NCBI GenBank assembly: GCA_034509755.1
Contig: CM067552.1
Span: 19,154,753-19,218,752, forward strand
Direction of reading: 5' to 3'
Source: Anisodus tanguticus
Taxonomy: Eukaryota > Streptophyta > Magnoliopsida > Solanales > Solanaceae
DNA length: 64,000 nt
The notes under the pieces were generated by a model that was not told the origin of the DNA, did not search any database, and worked only from the letters and a program-made list of their open reading frames with translations. Below, piece by piece: positions 1-10,432 of this stretch. A program made the translations under genes and the position numbers. Every line of letters starts with the position of its first letter. Within the stretch, counting starts at the first letter, position 1.

Positions 1-119
1 TCAGCTTCTATTTTATTGTATATGTTTTATATCTACCTTACGTACTCGGTAAAAAAATTCTGCAGTGACGTCCCTCGGCCGGGGGCGCTGCATTTGTTAC
101 GCTTCACATTGTAGGTTCA
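1..119 (+). repeat. F-family LTR fragment (first F LTR, left of element E)
   Basis: This stretch matches 33929-34044 inside the complete F LTR at 31297-34395, including the shared run around 'gacgtccctcg'. The match stops where element E begins at 120 and resumes at about 16205. It is therefore the left half of an F LTR split by E. The start of this LTR lies outside the window. No coding potential. Confidence 0.75.
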
Positions 120-724
120 TGTCACGACCCCTTTTTAGGAATCTTGGTGGCACCTACATAATTCCACCATGTAGGTGAACCAATCCCAAATCATTCTCAA
201 GACATGACGTATATATAAAAGCAGAAGAAATGTGAATACCATAAATACGGTCTCATAATATAAATGCTGAAATACATCATAAGTCTAATACACCAACAAA
301 CACCCCCCAAAGATCTATTCTGTAGATACAAGAGCACTAATATAATGCGAGACAAATCTGAAAAAATGGCACGCAGGCCAAAACTGAATACATTGTCTAA
401 AAGGTGTCTCTCAAGTAAGAACGAAAGATAGTAAGAGAAAAGAGTATCTAATGGTATGATGGAGATAGCATCCTCACCCTAAATCCCTGGGATGACCAAC
501 TCAAACTCTCATCCACGCGGTGTTGCAGATGTGGAAGGTACTAAAGCTGCATCCAAAAAGAATGTAACAAGTATAGCATGAGTACATAACGTAACCCCGT
601 AGACATCATAGGCCAACAACGACAGAAGATACATAATCAGAGATAAATACCAAGTTGACACCAAATAATCCTACACTAGCATATCATTGACCAAGTATAT
701 CACATAATCACCAAGATGTTTCAT
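120..724 (-). repeat. Element E 3' LTR, distal part
   Basis: Aligns with 13343 to about 13965 of the 5' LTR (shared starts at tgtcacgaccc; shared 'gaggtggaaggtact'-like block). It ends at 724 at the edge of the compound insertion. The last 100 bases (625-724) recur at 11297-11396. Confidence 0.75.
625..724. repeat. 100-bp target duplication, left copy
   Basis: Runs from gaagatacataat to gatgtttcat and recurs at 11297-11396 with about three substitutions. In the uninterrupted E 5' LTR (near 13867-13966) this segment is present once, so the two copies bracket the inserted 725-11296 block. Length is exactly 100 bp on both sides. Confidence 0.75.
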
Positions 725-924
725 AAACGCGGAACGAGGTATTATATGAAAATTATAATTGAATAAAGCAGTAAATAAAACCAAGTTTAAAAACTTACAA
801 GTTTTATTTCAACAGTAGGAAAGCATAAAAGAGAACATGGGAGATGTACAAGGGGAGAGATGGAGTAGGTAAGGAATTTCTTTTTGGGAAATTTCCGGAT
901 GATTTAACAATACAACTTGAGAGC

Positions 925-934
925 TTTTATATAG
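925..934 (-). promoter_or_regulatory. TATA box of inverted EPRV promoter
   Basis: Minus strand reads cctatataaaagctctc, matching the plus copy at 9991-10010 with one extra A. The AATAAA about 110 bases downstream on the same strand gives the short promoter-to-polyadenylation spacing expected of a pararetroviral terminal repeat. Confidence 0.6.
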
Positions 935-990
935 GCCTCACAAATAAATCTCATCCTAACAGGTGGACGGTATGGATTAAAATTTTTATG

Positions 991-1199
991 AAAGGTTGCT
1001 TGCTCTTTTCTTTTCTAAAAGGCCAAGTGCCTCTTCCTGTTGGAGTGAGGTCGCTTGTTCTTTTCTTTTCTGAAAGGTCAAGTGTCTCTTCCTGTTGGAG
1101 TGAGGTCGCTTGTTCTTTTCTTTTCTGAAAGGTCAAGTGTCTCTTCCTGTTGGGGTGGGGTCCTTCCTTTTTCGAAAGGTCAAGTTCCTGTTGATATGA
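991..1199 (-). repeat. 55-bp direct repeats upstream of EPRV promoter
   Basis: The block starting 'tcgcttgttc' at 1051 recurs at 1106, with an earlier diverged copy from about 995 and a shorter one from 1160. That is three repeats plus a partial. The plus-strand EPRV copy (about 9810-9930) has only two plus a partial, so repeat number differs between the two copies. Confidence 0.65.
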
Positions 1200-1324
1200 C
1201 TTCTTCTTTTAATTTTGTCTGCTTTTGAGGCAGGTTCTTTTGTCGTTATCCTTATTTTATTCCAAAATATAGGATTGTGCCAATCCTCTAGGACGTAACA
1301 TGTCCCCATTATATGAGTCATAAA

Positions 1325-2539
1325 TTTCAGGCCAATCAGAGACCGGCGACAGGATTATAGATAATATGTGTGCTAATACCCATCGAAAGTGCAAAAAATC
1401 ACGAATTTGAGTGTTTGGGCTTAGAAATGCAATAATACACGACGTCAGCCATGACGAATTAATCAATGTCGATCAAAAGGCTGTTTTTCATGGATCGGGT
1501 GCATTTCAAGCCAATCAGAGACCGTCGACCATAGTATAGAAAATATGTGTGCTAATACCCACCGAAAGTGCAAAAAATCACAAATTTGAGTGTTTCGGCT
1601 TAGAAATGCAATAATAAGCGACGTCAGCCATGACGAAGTAATGGGGCTGGGTGAATTTCAGGCCAATCAGATACCATCAACCGGATTCTAGAAAAATTGT
1701 GTGCTAATACCCATAGAAAGTGCAAAAAATCACGAATTTGAGTTTTTGGCTTAGAAATGTAATAATAAGCGATGTCGTCCATGATGAGGTAATGGGTCGA
1801 TCGCAAGCCTGTTTTTCATGGATCGAGTGAATTTTAGGCCAATCAGAGACCGGCTACATGATTTTAGAAAATCCGTGTGCTAATGCAAAAAATCACAAAT
1901 TTAAGTGTTTCGGCTTAGAAATGCAATAATAAGCGACATCGGCCATGACGAAGTGATGGATGTTGATCACAAACCTGTTTTTCATGGACCAGGTGAATTG
2001 CAGGCCAATCAGAGACAGTCAACCAAATTATAGAAAATATGTGTGCTAATACCAATCGAAAGTGCAAAAAATCACGAATTTGAGTGTTTGGGCTTAGAAA
2101 TGCAATAATACACGACGTCAGCCATGAAAATTTAATCTATGTCGATCACAAAGTTTTTTTTCATGGACCGGGTGAATTTCAGGCCAATCAGAAACCGTCG
2201 ACTAGATTATAGAAAATATGTGTGCTAATACCCACCGAAAGTGCAAAAAATCACAAATTTGAGTGTTTCAGCTTAGAAATGCAATAATAAGCGATGTCGT
2301 CCATGACGAAGTTATGGGTGTTGATCAAAAGCCTATTTTTCATGGACCGTGTGAATTTCAGGCCAATCAGAGACAGTCGACCAGATTATAGAAAATATGT
2401 GTGCTAATACCCACCGAAAGTGTAAAAAATCACAAATTTGAGTGTTTTGGCTTAGAAATGCAATAATAAGCGACGTCGGCCATGACGAAGTAATGGGTGT
2501 TGATCACAAGTCTACCTGGTGAATTTCAGGCCAATCAGA
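1325..2539. repeat. Tandem array of ~175-bp monomers
   Basis: Seven full units and a short eighth, each beginning ggccaatcagaga or close to it, at about 1330, 1510, 1661, 1837, 2003, 2182, 2361 and 2529. Spacing is 150-180 bp. Each unit contains a CCAAT motif, a conserved gtgtgctaatac block, a gcaaaaaatcac block and an ACGT/TGACG block near its end. There is no open frame through the array. It lies immediately upstream of both the inverted EPRV promoter (minus strand) and the EPRV leader (plus strand). I do not recognise it as a named satellite. Confidence 0.85.
1441..2487. promoter_or_regulatory. as-1-like ACGT/TGACG motif repeated in each monomer
   Basis: Sites at 1441-1456, 1620-1635, 1771-1786, 1935-1950, 2114-2129, 2293-2308 and 2472-2487. 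The best form is gacgtcagccatgacg: an ACGT core followed by TGACG with 12 bp between the two GACG half-sites. The as-1 element of the CaMV 35S promoter, bound by TGA-class bZIP factors, has the same spacing. Sites 1, 2, 4 and 7 keep the TGACG half-site, site 6 keeps it with a changed first half, and sites 3 and 5 are mutated in it. Function is inferred from motif shape only. Confidence 0.4.
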
Positions 2540-3247
2540 GACCGTAGTTATGACCTTTTGATACTCCATTACTGTTCACCCCCATTGTTACCTAGTTGTT
2601 ATCCTTATCTTGAATCGGTATTGTTAGTTTACAGTATAGTTTCAATTCATCTGAGTGTGGTCGAAGTTGTAGTAACCGTGAGGTATCTAGGAGAGCGGAC
2701 CCGTAGTATTCCTTCGCCAAGACCTCTAAGAAAAGAAATTATCAACCCTTTACTTACAACTAAGAATAGTCAGACTTAAGCCCAGGATACCCGCTAAGGT
2801 CAGAATAGGGTGTCGAACAGTATAAATTATCAACAGTTCATAATCGATAGAACAATAGCTCCAAGGACAGTAGCATGCCCACCAGTACTCAACCCCTCGT
2901 ATTATTTACGAATTAGTGAATGAAAACCCATACTTCATTTCGTAGCATAAATAATGCTAATCGTGCTAGATGGATACATTTAGAAATAAAAGGAAATTTT
3001 TTAAAATAAAGAATCCAGATTCGATGGTTGCTAAGTTATTATTCAAGATTAGTGCCCTCTGAGTCACTAGATAACTATAGTAGAGCAATTGCTAGAAGAA
3101 CAATCTTAGATAAAATCATAGTATTATATAGAAGATTGAGCAATATTAATCTTAATATCTCCATCCAACAAACTGTACTAAATAATTCGACTGCACAGTT
3201 CTAAAATGAATAGAGCAGAAAAATAAAGTGTTTTAAACAGTGAAAAC
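2540..3247 (+). other. EPRV leader-like non-coding stretch
   Basis: Lies between the tandem array and the first viral frame. It has no long frame and no clear initiator-tRNA primer site. Its position before the movement protein frame suggests it derives from the pregenomic RNA leader, but I cannot confirm that by sequence. Confidence 0.4.
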
Positions 3248-3799
3248 TTGTCTACCTCAAAAATAGCAAAGGTAGAACAAGATCTACAGAAGTGGAATAT
3301 TCCAAAAGAATCTTTCAAATCGGTTTATGAAACCGGAAAGTTTGACTTTATTAAAAGTTATAATATCAAAACTTGTGAGTCTACAATAGCTATTAATAAT
3401 TCAAAAGAAATTATTAAGCTATTAGCAGCTCAAGATATAAACAGATATAAAAAGAAATTCAATTTCCTGCACATAGGACTTGTTCAAATTGCGGTCAAAT
3501 CTTTGTATCTCTTAGGTTTAGACACGCCCATATGTCTCTTATTAAGAGATGCCCGGCTATTAAACTTTGACGACTCCTTACTAGGGGTCTTACAAAGTAA
3601 CTTAGCACATGGCCCAGTATACTTCAATTGTTATCCAAATTATTCGATCAACATAAATGACCAGAATGTTATGGATACGCTAACCTTAAATATAAAAACA
3701 AAGAATATGAATAGTAAGGTTAACACTAAAGAAATAGCTATAATATACAGAGTATATTATAGACTAATGAAAACAACTCTAGCCCAAATGCTAAATTAA
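3248..3799 (+). pseudogene. EPRV movement protein (30K superfamily), degenerate
   Basis: A 183-codon frame with no ATG at its start. It carries the pattern of caulimovirid movement proteins: an 'hIG' motif near residue 76, a D-x-R motif near residue 100, 'SLLG' shortly after, then 'NLAHG' and repeated beta-strand-like hydrophobic stretches. Family members tubulate or gate plasmodesmata for cell-to-cell spread. A stop ends the frame early, and the related C-terminal part follows in another frame. The closest group appears to be Solendovirus (Tobacco vein clearing virus and the tomato EPRVs), from memory of the family. Confidence 0.7.
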
Positions 3800-3800
3800 T

Positions 3801-4370
3801 GAGCAACAAAGGAGCTACTATTCTTATGGAAGCAAACCAAGAGCATAGCAATATCTTTGTCCCTCGGATGCTTAAGTGGGATGAAATCTTATCTATAGAT
3901 GAATGATACTTTGAGGCCATTACGCAACCAAAACTTGAGCCAGAAAGCTCAAATATTGAACAAGTAATTCAATACCCAGATGGATCTATTGATTTAAAAT
4001 ACTTAAGATCCAAATCTAGATCAGAATCTTCCTCGAGAAGATACTCGTTTGCAAGATCATCCACTTCTAAACCTCGGGAGGAGGAAGATCCATACGACCA
4101 AAACTCTGAAGAATCTATCGGAGAAATAGAACAAAAACTAAAGGGTGTTGATTTTACAAAACCAATACCTAAAGTCCAATATCAACCTAGGGTTGTTAAC
4201 AGACCTAGCAGCCCCACAGATAGTGAAATGCGGGGTCTTATAGTAACAGAACAAAAAAGATCCCTTGGCATGGTCAGGTCGAAAGAAAATTTTGACATAG
4301 ACTTTGAATTAATAGGAAAAATCCAAAACATGCTATTAAAAGAAAGTGGTACGTTGCCAATTATACCTTA
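3801..4370 (+). pseudogene. EPRV ORF1 C-terminal region, frameshifted
   Basis: Shifted one base relative to the movement-protein frame. It shows a PRMLKWDE-type motif, a following dGSiDLKYLRS-type motif, an Arg/Ser-rich stretch and an acidic tail, the layout found after the movement domain in Solendovirus-type ORF1. It is interrupted by at least one in-frame stop (near 3904) and ends at about 4370. Not translatable as one protein. Confidence 0.5.
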
Positions 4371-4409
4371 GATCAAAGATCGTCTTTTAGAGATCAATGG
4401 ATCAAGGAT

Positions 4410-5675
4410 ATGAATAGACTAAAATGTAACATAGAATTCTTTAGGTGGTTTCAAATCACTGGTAAACTAGACGACCAGCAACAGTCACTTAATACTCTTG
4501 TTAATAAATGGTATATCGATAAAAGGGTAATAGAATTAGAGATACCCCCCTTAGAAAAAATAAATATCCCTACTGAAGGAGAAGTTGTCACAACTGCTCC
4601 ATTTAAAAGAGATATAAATGATTCCACAGGAGATCCTAAAAATAAGGACATTAATAAATTAATACAACAAAACAATTACACAAATCAATTATTAAATATA
4701 GTCTCAAATCAGCTTAGTGAGGCTGGTAGAAGGTCAACGCTTAAGGAAAAGCCAGAGCCCTCTAGGACTCAGAAAAATAATGAAACCAACCCAATATTTA
4801 AAATATCAGAGTTTACAGCTAGTAAATACCCAGACCTTAAAGATAAAGGCAAAATCACTGATAAAATAATGGAAGAAATAAATCAGAGATTAAGCCGAAG
4901 TCTTACTCTTAAGGATAAAGATAGTATCAAAACACTTTCCAGCGACGCTATGGAAATTAATATATTATCACACCATACTAGTACTAAAAAGAACTACTAT
5001 CATAGACCCTCATTCCCTGATATGCAATATGAAGAAAATGATTTTTTATCTCATATCTCTCATTTGGGAAGAGAGATAGCTGAGTGGAATATAGACGGCC
5101 TCGCAGAAGGTCAGATTTACAGTAAATTACATGAAATGGGCATAGCTATAACTACTCATAAAATAAATGGAAGTATTGATAAACAGTGTTCAACAATCCT
5201 GATTTACGGATTTACCAGAATGTTAAGAAATTGGTGGGATAATTATCTTACCGAAGAAGATAGACAAAATATAATAAATGCAATAGCAATTATACAAGTT
5301 GTTAAAGACGATACAACGATCGTACAGGAAAACCGAGAAGATGCAACGGCCACCCTGTTGTATTGTATCGTTAAACACTTCATAGAAGCACCTAAACTCT
5401 TTCAAGATAAAAGTTTAGAGATCTTAAACAATCTAACATGCCCAAAACTGCATGACTTTAGATGGTATAAAGATGTCTTCCTTAACAAAGTTATGATCAG
5501 AGAAGATTATAATCATGACTATTGGAAAGAAAGATTTATAAGTGGTTTGCCTCACCTATTCGCAGAAAAGGTAAGGACGAACATTAAAAACAAATTTGAT
5601 GGACAAATTCCTTATAATCATCTAACTTACGGAGACATTGTTAGTCTAATAAACCTTACAGGGTTAGAACTATGA
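4410..5675 (+). pseudogene. EPRV coat-protein (Gag-like) region, degenerate
   Basis: Longest intact EPRV frame (421 codons), but it starts and ends inside the original protein. The C-terminal half (from about residue 205) has the caulimovirid coat pattern: an 'LxxWNIDG' element, conserved aromatic and charged residues around 'NWWDNY', and a 'YWKERFISGLP' element. The N-terminal half is a charged linker. The coat would continue through basic residues to a zinc knuckle at about 5920, but a stop at 5675 interrupts it. The role in the family is capsid assembly around viral DNA. Confidence 0.65.
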
Positions 5676-6270
5676 AATGATCTAAAATTAAAAAGTCAGC
5701 TGAAATGAGAGGGAAAACTCTCTAAAGGGGAATTAGGAAATTTTTGTCAAGACTTCGGTTATACTAAGATAACTGCACCATCAACAGAAATAAAGAAAAG
5801 ACATAAAAAGCATAATAACCCGAGCTCTTCTTATAAGAAAAGGTATAAACCATATAAAAGAAGATCGAAACCCAAAAGATCTTCCAAAGATACTGCTTAT
5901 TCTGCTAAGTAAAGCAAATGTTGGAATTGCGACAAGATCGGCCACAGAGCTGGTGATTGTAAGCAACCTAACAAGAAAAAGGATAAAATACCTCTTGGAA
6001 TTAAATTCCGATGTAAAGGAAAAAATTTATACAATCCTAGAAGAACGCTATAGCGATTCCTCTGATACTGATGGATACAGTGATAAAGAACTGCTAGATG
6101 TCGACTATAGTTCAGACAGTAGCAACTCCAGTAATCCCTGTAACTGCATGGGAACCTTCTGTACATGTGACAGTAAATCAGTAAATGTCATTTCAAATGG
6201 TACAAAAGAATTCTTCTTTGATATGATAGATCACATCGAAGATGAAGAAGAAAGTATTTATCATAATTAA
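5676..6270 (+). pseudogene. EPRV coat C-terminus with CCHC zinc knuckle, broken
   Basis: After the stop at 5675 the same coat reading continues into a Lys/Arg/Ser-rich stretch and a CX2CX4HX4C zinc knuckle (CWNCDKIGHRAGDC) near 5918-5959, separated by more stops. The overlapping 105-codon plus-strand frame at 5953-6270 is acidic (Asp/Ser/Glu-rich) in a different frame. It may carry the acidic C-terminal end of the coat, displaced by frameshift. Cys/His spacing is normal for a nucleic-acid-binding knuckle. Confidence 0.55.
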
Positions 6271-6323
6271 AAAACATTGTCCTCAATCATAAGGATAATA
6301 AGAAAGAAATTATCCCTTTCAAT

Positions 6324-7379
6324 ATGAAAGGAGTCTTCCACAAATTCAAAGCCCAAAAGCAAGACTCTACTTTGCAAGATCTGCAGACAGAGCTGGTTCA
6401 ACTTAAACAAGAGATAAAAGACGTTAAAGAAAGGCTCAGCTCTATAGAGCTAGAATCGTTTACAAATAAGATTATGAAGGACTTAAACCCTATGGGTAAC
6501 GTTTACTCAGAACCAGGAGTATCTAACTCTAAAAATCTAGAAGAAACTGAAATCAGTTCTGAAGAAGAAGAAGAACCTTCAGCACCTGAACAACCAGGAA
6601 TAAAAAAAAATTCAATAGTTAAAGCACAAAGTTATCGTATCCCATTAAAACTGGTGATAAATAAGAATTTTGTACTAAACAAAATAACATTGTTTGACAC
6701 AGGTGCAGATCAAAACTTCATTTCCGAAGGATTAATCCCAACAAAGTACTTAGAAAAAAGTACTACCAAATTATACACCGCTAACGGTGAAAAGTTAAAA
6801 ATAAATTATAAACTTTCTAAGGCTCAGGTTTGTAATAACGGAGTCTGTTTTGTTAATGATTTTGTCATCACAAGAGACATTAACGAAGAAATAATTTTGG
6901 GTACTCTAGTTGCAACCCAGATTAAACCATACACGGCAAGAATAGACGGCATCTATTCCATCACCTTAGGAAAAGAATTAATCTTTCCTTATTTAAGGCC
7001 TCTTTCAGAAAATGAAAGTAATTTTGTAAAGAAAAATACTATTTTTCGTATTAATTTTTTATCAAAACAGATTAATTATCTCAAAGAAGATATACAAATT
7101 AAAAGGATAGAATCCTCTTTAAAAACCCCGGAGGTAGACGAAAGGATTAAAAACTTTCAGACCCTTATAGAAAAAGAAGTTTGTTCAGATTTACCGAATG
7201 CCTTCTGGGAAAGGAAAAAGCACATAGTAGAACTACCTTATGTAGAGAGCTTCAACGAAGAAGAAATCCCTACAAAGGCTAGGCCTATCCAAATGAATCA
7301 TGAACTCATGGAACATTGTAAAAAGGAAATAAATGATCTACTCCAAAAGAAGATAATTAGACCCTCTAAGTCTCCATAG
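6324..7379 (+). pseudogene. EPRV polyprotein: coiled coil, aspartic protease, start of RT
   Basis: A 351-codon frame. Residues ~15-45 are Glu/Lys/Leu-rich with coiled-coil spacing, followed by an acidic Glu/Ser linker. Residues ~100-220 hold a retropepsin-like protease with the catalytic DTGAD near residue 127 and a hydrophobic 'IILGT' element near 190. From ~290 the fingers of the reverse transcriptase begin (Pro-x-Lys-Ala-Arg-Pro type motif), then a stop at 7377-7379 truncates it. The protease motif itself is intact. The segment corresponding to 6668-6905 recurs inverted at 10195-10432. Confidence 0.75.
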
Positions 7380-7860
7380 AGTTGTTCGGCCTTTTATGTT
7401 AACAATAGTGCCGAAAGAGAAAGAGGAGCGCCTAGGCTCGTAATCAATTATAAACCTCTTAATTAGATATTAAAATGGATTACGTACCCGATACCTAATA
7501 AAAGAGACCAATTAAAAAGAACTTACAAAGCTAATATATTTACAGTAAGTTTGACATGAAGTCATGATTTTGGCAAATCCAAGTAAACGAAAAAGATAAA
7601 TATAAAACAACTTTTAACGTTACTTTCGGACAATACGAGTGGAATATTATGCCATTTGGGCTAAAGAATGCCCCGTCAGAATTTCAGAATATAATAAATA
7701 ACATATTCAACCCATATAGCCTATTCTCTATTGTTTATATAGATGGTGTTCTTATTTTTTTGGAAAGTATAGATCAGCATTTTAAACACCTTCATACCTT
7801 TCTAAAGGTTGTCAAAACAAACGGCTTAGAAGTAAGTGCCAAAAGATAAAGATATTTTAG
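7380..7860 (+). pseudogene. EPRV reverse transcriptase palm, inactivated
   Basis: RT palm pieces continue in changing frames with several stops. The uninterrupted piece 7649-7849 has the 'MPFGLKNAP.EFQ' motif and then YIDG, where functional enzymes have YIDD. Loss of the second catalytic Asp would abolish polymerase activity even without the stops. Family role: copying pregenomic RNA into viral DNA. Confidence 0.7.
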
Positions 7861-8575
7861 ACATCAATCAGATTTCTAGGACATGATCTTTACCAAGGTA
7901 CCTGCAAACCAATTTGTAGAGTCGTAGAGTTCTCAACCAAATTTCCTAATGAAATAACTGATAAAACCCAACTGCAGATGTTCTTAGGTAGCCTAAATTA
8001 CGTAGCAGATTTTATCCCAAAAATCAGACAAGTCTGTGAACCCCTATACAAAAGACTAAAAAAAAATCCAGTCTCTTGGTCAATAGAGCAAACCAAGTCA
8101 GTTAGACAAGTTAAAGAAATAGTCCAGAAACGTCCTTACTTAGGAATGCCAAACCCTAAAGCATCTATGATTGTTGAAACAGACGCCTCCGATATCGGAT
8201 ACGGTGGCATCCTTAAATAAAAAATATCCCCCGAATCTGCTGAACAATTAATAAGATTCACATCCGGTGTCTGGAACCCGGATCAAAAGAACTATAGTAC
8301 TATTAAAAAGGAGATTTTATCTATAGTGCAATGTATCACCAAGTTTCAGGATGACCTGATCAACAAAGAACTTTTATTAAGGGTTGACTGTAAAGCAGCC
8401 AAAGACGTTTTACAAAAAGATGTTAAAAACCTTATTTCAAAACAGATTTTTGCCAGATAGCAAGCATTAGTATCAAGTTTTGATTTTCAAATCGATTTTA
8501 TAAAAGGTGAAGAAAACTCTTTACCAGATTTTTTAACAAGAGAATTTTTGCAAGGAAGAAATGAGACCGAGCTTC
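7861..8575 (+). pseudogene. EPRV RT thumb and RNase H, degenerate
   Basis: The 7978-8220 piece covers the connection region ('FLGSLNYVADFIP' and 'EPLYKRLKK'-type motifs) and the first RNase H motif (ETDASDIGYGG with the catalytic Asp). After a stop at 8218 the rest of RNase H can still be followed to about 8575, including the 'KKEILSIVQCI' helix and the terminal 'LPDFLTREF' motif. At least one further stop lies at about 8458. Confidence 0.65.
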
Positions 8576-9650
8576 CCAGGAACTCGGCCTAACAGACCCC
8601 CTTTCCAACTTAAACCAGAGGAAAAGATGAAAAATCCTTTCCAAAGCCCTAGTGAGCCAAGTATATCAGTTCCCAGACCAGAACTCATAAATAGATATTC
8701 AGCTTTAGCTGAGTTCCCCCTTTTACCCAGAGGAACCATTCCCTCTCCATTAAAAGAACCCATTACTCATAAAATAATAATCCAGTCATTCAAAGCCACT
8801 ACATCAAAGAATGCGGTAATACAGACCCGGGATAGCTACGCTATGAAGACCCCGGAATCATAGTCAAAAGCAGTGAAACCAGAGACTCCTCAAAAGGAGA
8901 AGGAGACAGCACAATTAAATAAAGAGATCCCAAAATGGGAGTTTGTCAATACACATGTTGTGCCAATAATGGCACTGGACAAACAATGTGAGAAGTTCAG
9001 GGTAGAAGAACTTCTAAAACCCTACTACACAAATTATCAGGACGTCGATACTGATAATCCCATTAAAACCAGAAAATATTACGAGTTTATTTTAGCAGAT
9101 ACTGACTCGATCCAAATCGAGCATCATTATTTTGAAAAGAATCCATAGAGTATTGAATACTCTAAATTTACCATTAACAGGATATTAAGTCCTTTTAACT
9201 GGTATGCAGATCATCTACAAACCCCCATAAAATAGGACGTCATCCCAAGATAGTTTTACAAATGGTGGAATATGTTTGGAGGCACCCAGCAAGTAATGGC
9301 TTCCAGCTTCCAGATACACTACAAAACCTTTCAAGAGGAACAACAGATCTCGACTCTGCCCGAACATATTAAATTATGCAAGTATTTTATCCACAGAAAG
9401 ATTTCCTATATTATTAACTAGTCCTTTGACATCCATGAATTTGATATAATCAGATACTTAAATAAGAGTATCAGAATTAAAGAATGGACTCCCAAGCCCA
9501 AAGAGGAGAAGAGTACATCATCTTCATCAGCAAGAAAGGAACGCAAAGTTCCAAAGGCAGAATTAAAGAAAAGGCTCCAAGAAGCCCCATCAAACTTAGA
9601 TGATCACACAGATCCTTAGGCGATAATGGATCTCATTAACACAGCATTGT
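8561..9650 (+). pseudogene. EPRV 3'-proximal frame (transactivator position), degenerate
   Basis: Two surviving pieces (8561-8863 and 8873-9148) and a tail with several stops to about 9650. The second piece has a conserved-looking block (a WEFVNTH motif, then 'EELLKPYYTNYQ'). The tail is Lys/Glu/Ser-rich. Its place after RNase H and before the intergenic promoter matches the transactivator/inclusion-body gene of caulimovirids, but I assign the role from position rather than from a firm motif. Confidence 0.5.
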
Positions 9651-9659
9651 CACAAGAAA

Positions 9660-10194
9660 GTGACTCAAATAATGGGGACATGTTACGTCCTAGAGGATTG
9701 TCACAAGCCTATCTTTTGGAATAAAAGAAGGACAACGACAAAAGAACCTGCCTCAAAAGCAGATAAAATAAAAAGAAGAATTCATATCAACAGGAACTTG
9801 ACCATTCGAAAAAGGAAGGACCCCACTCCAACAGTAAGAGGCACTTGACCTTTCACAAAAGAAAAGAACAAGCGACCCCACTCCAACAGGAAGAGGCACT
9901 TGGCCTTTGGGAAAATAAAAGAGCAAGCAACCTTTCATAAAAGTTTTAATCCATACCGTCCAACTGTTAGGACGAGATTTATTTGCGAGGCCTATATAAA
10001 GGCTCTCAAGTTGTATTGTTAAATCATCCAGAAATTTCCCAAAATGAAATTCCTTACCAACTCCATCTCTCCCTTGTACATCTCCCATGTTCTCTTTTAT
10101 GCTTTCCTACTGTTGAAATAAAACTTGTAAGTTTTTAAACTTGCTTTTATTTACTACTTTATTAAATTATAATTTTCATTTAATAAATGGAGTA
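9660..10194 (+). promoter_or_regulatory. EPRV intergenic promoter/terminator region, plus copy
   Basis: Contains two ~55-bp repeats (about 9810-9930), a TATA box (cctatataaagg, 9991-10002), a short leader, and AATAAA at 10117-10122. The TATA-to-AATAAA distance of about 120 bases is the usual plan for a terminally redundant pararetroviral transcript with bypass of the first poly(A) site. It is an inverted repeat partner of 725-1320. Confidence 0.7.
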
Positions 10195-10432
10195 CCCAGA
10201 ATTACTTCTTCGTTAATGTCTCTTGTGATGACAAAATCATTAACAAAACAGACATCGTTATTACAAATATGAGCCTTAGAAAGTTCATAATTTATTTTTA
10301 ACTTTTCACCGTTAGCGTTGTATAATTTGGTAGTACTTTTTTCTAAGAACTTTGTTGGGATTAATCCTTCGAAAATGCAGTTTTGATCTGCACCTGTGTC
10401 AAATAATGCTATTTTGTTTAGTACAAAATGTC
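10195..10432 (-). pseudogene. Inverted EPRV protease fragment
   Basis: Reverse complement of about 6668-6905, covering the protease DTGAD segment. Joined directly to the end of the plus-strand intergenic region at 10194/10195 and to F LTR sequence at about 10432. It differs from 6668-6905 at several sites, so it may come from another EPRV copy. Confidence 0.7.

Larger units (their letters stand above)
725..1320 (-). other. EPRV intergenic/promoter region, inverted copy
   Basis: Reverse complement of about 9660-10194. On the minus strand it reads from the end of the 3' viral frame (near 1310), through C+A-rich 55-bp repeats, a TATA box (near 925-934), the short transcript leader, and an AATAAA signal (near 806-811). 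It lies head to head with the main EPRV copy. Short forward and reverse frames here are not genes. Confidence 0.8.

Noticed and set aside
7649..7849. EPRV as a potentially inducible virus
   Set aside because: Stops in every frame and loss of the second catalytic Asp in RT; no intact gene set in this locus.
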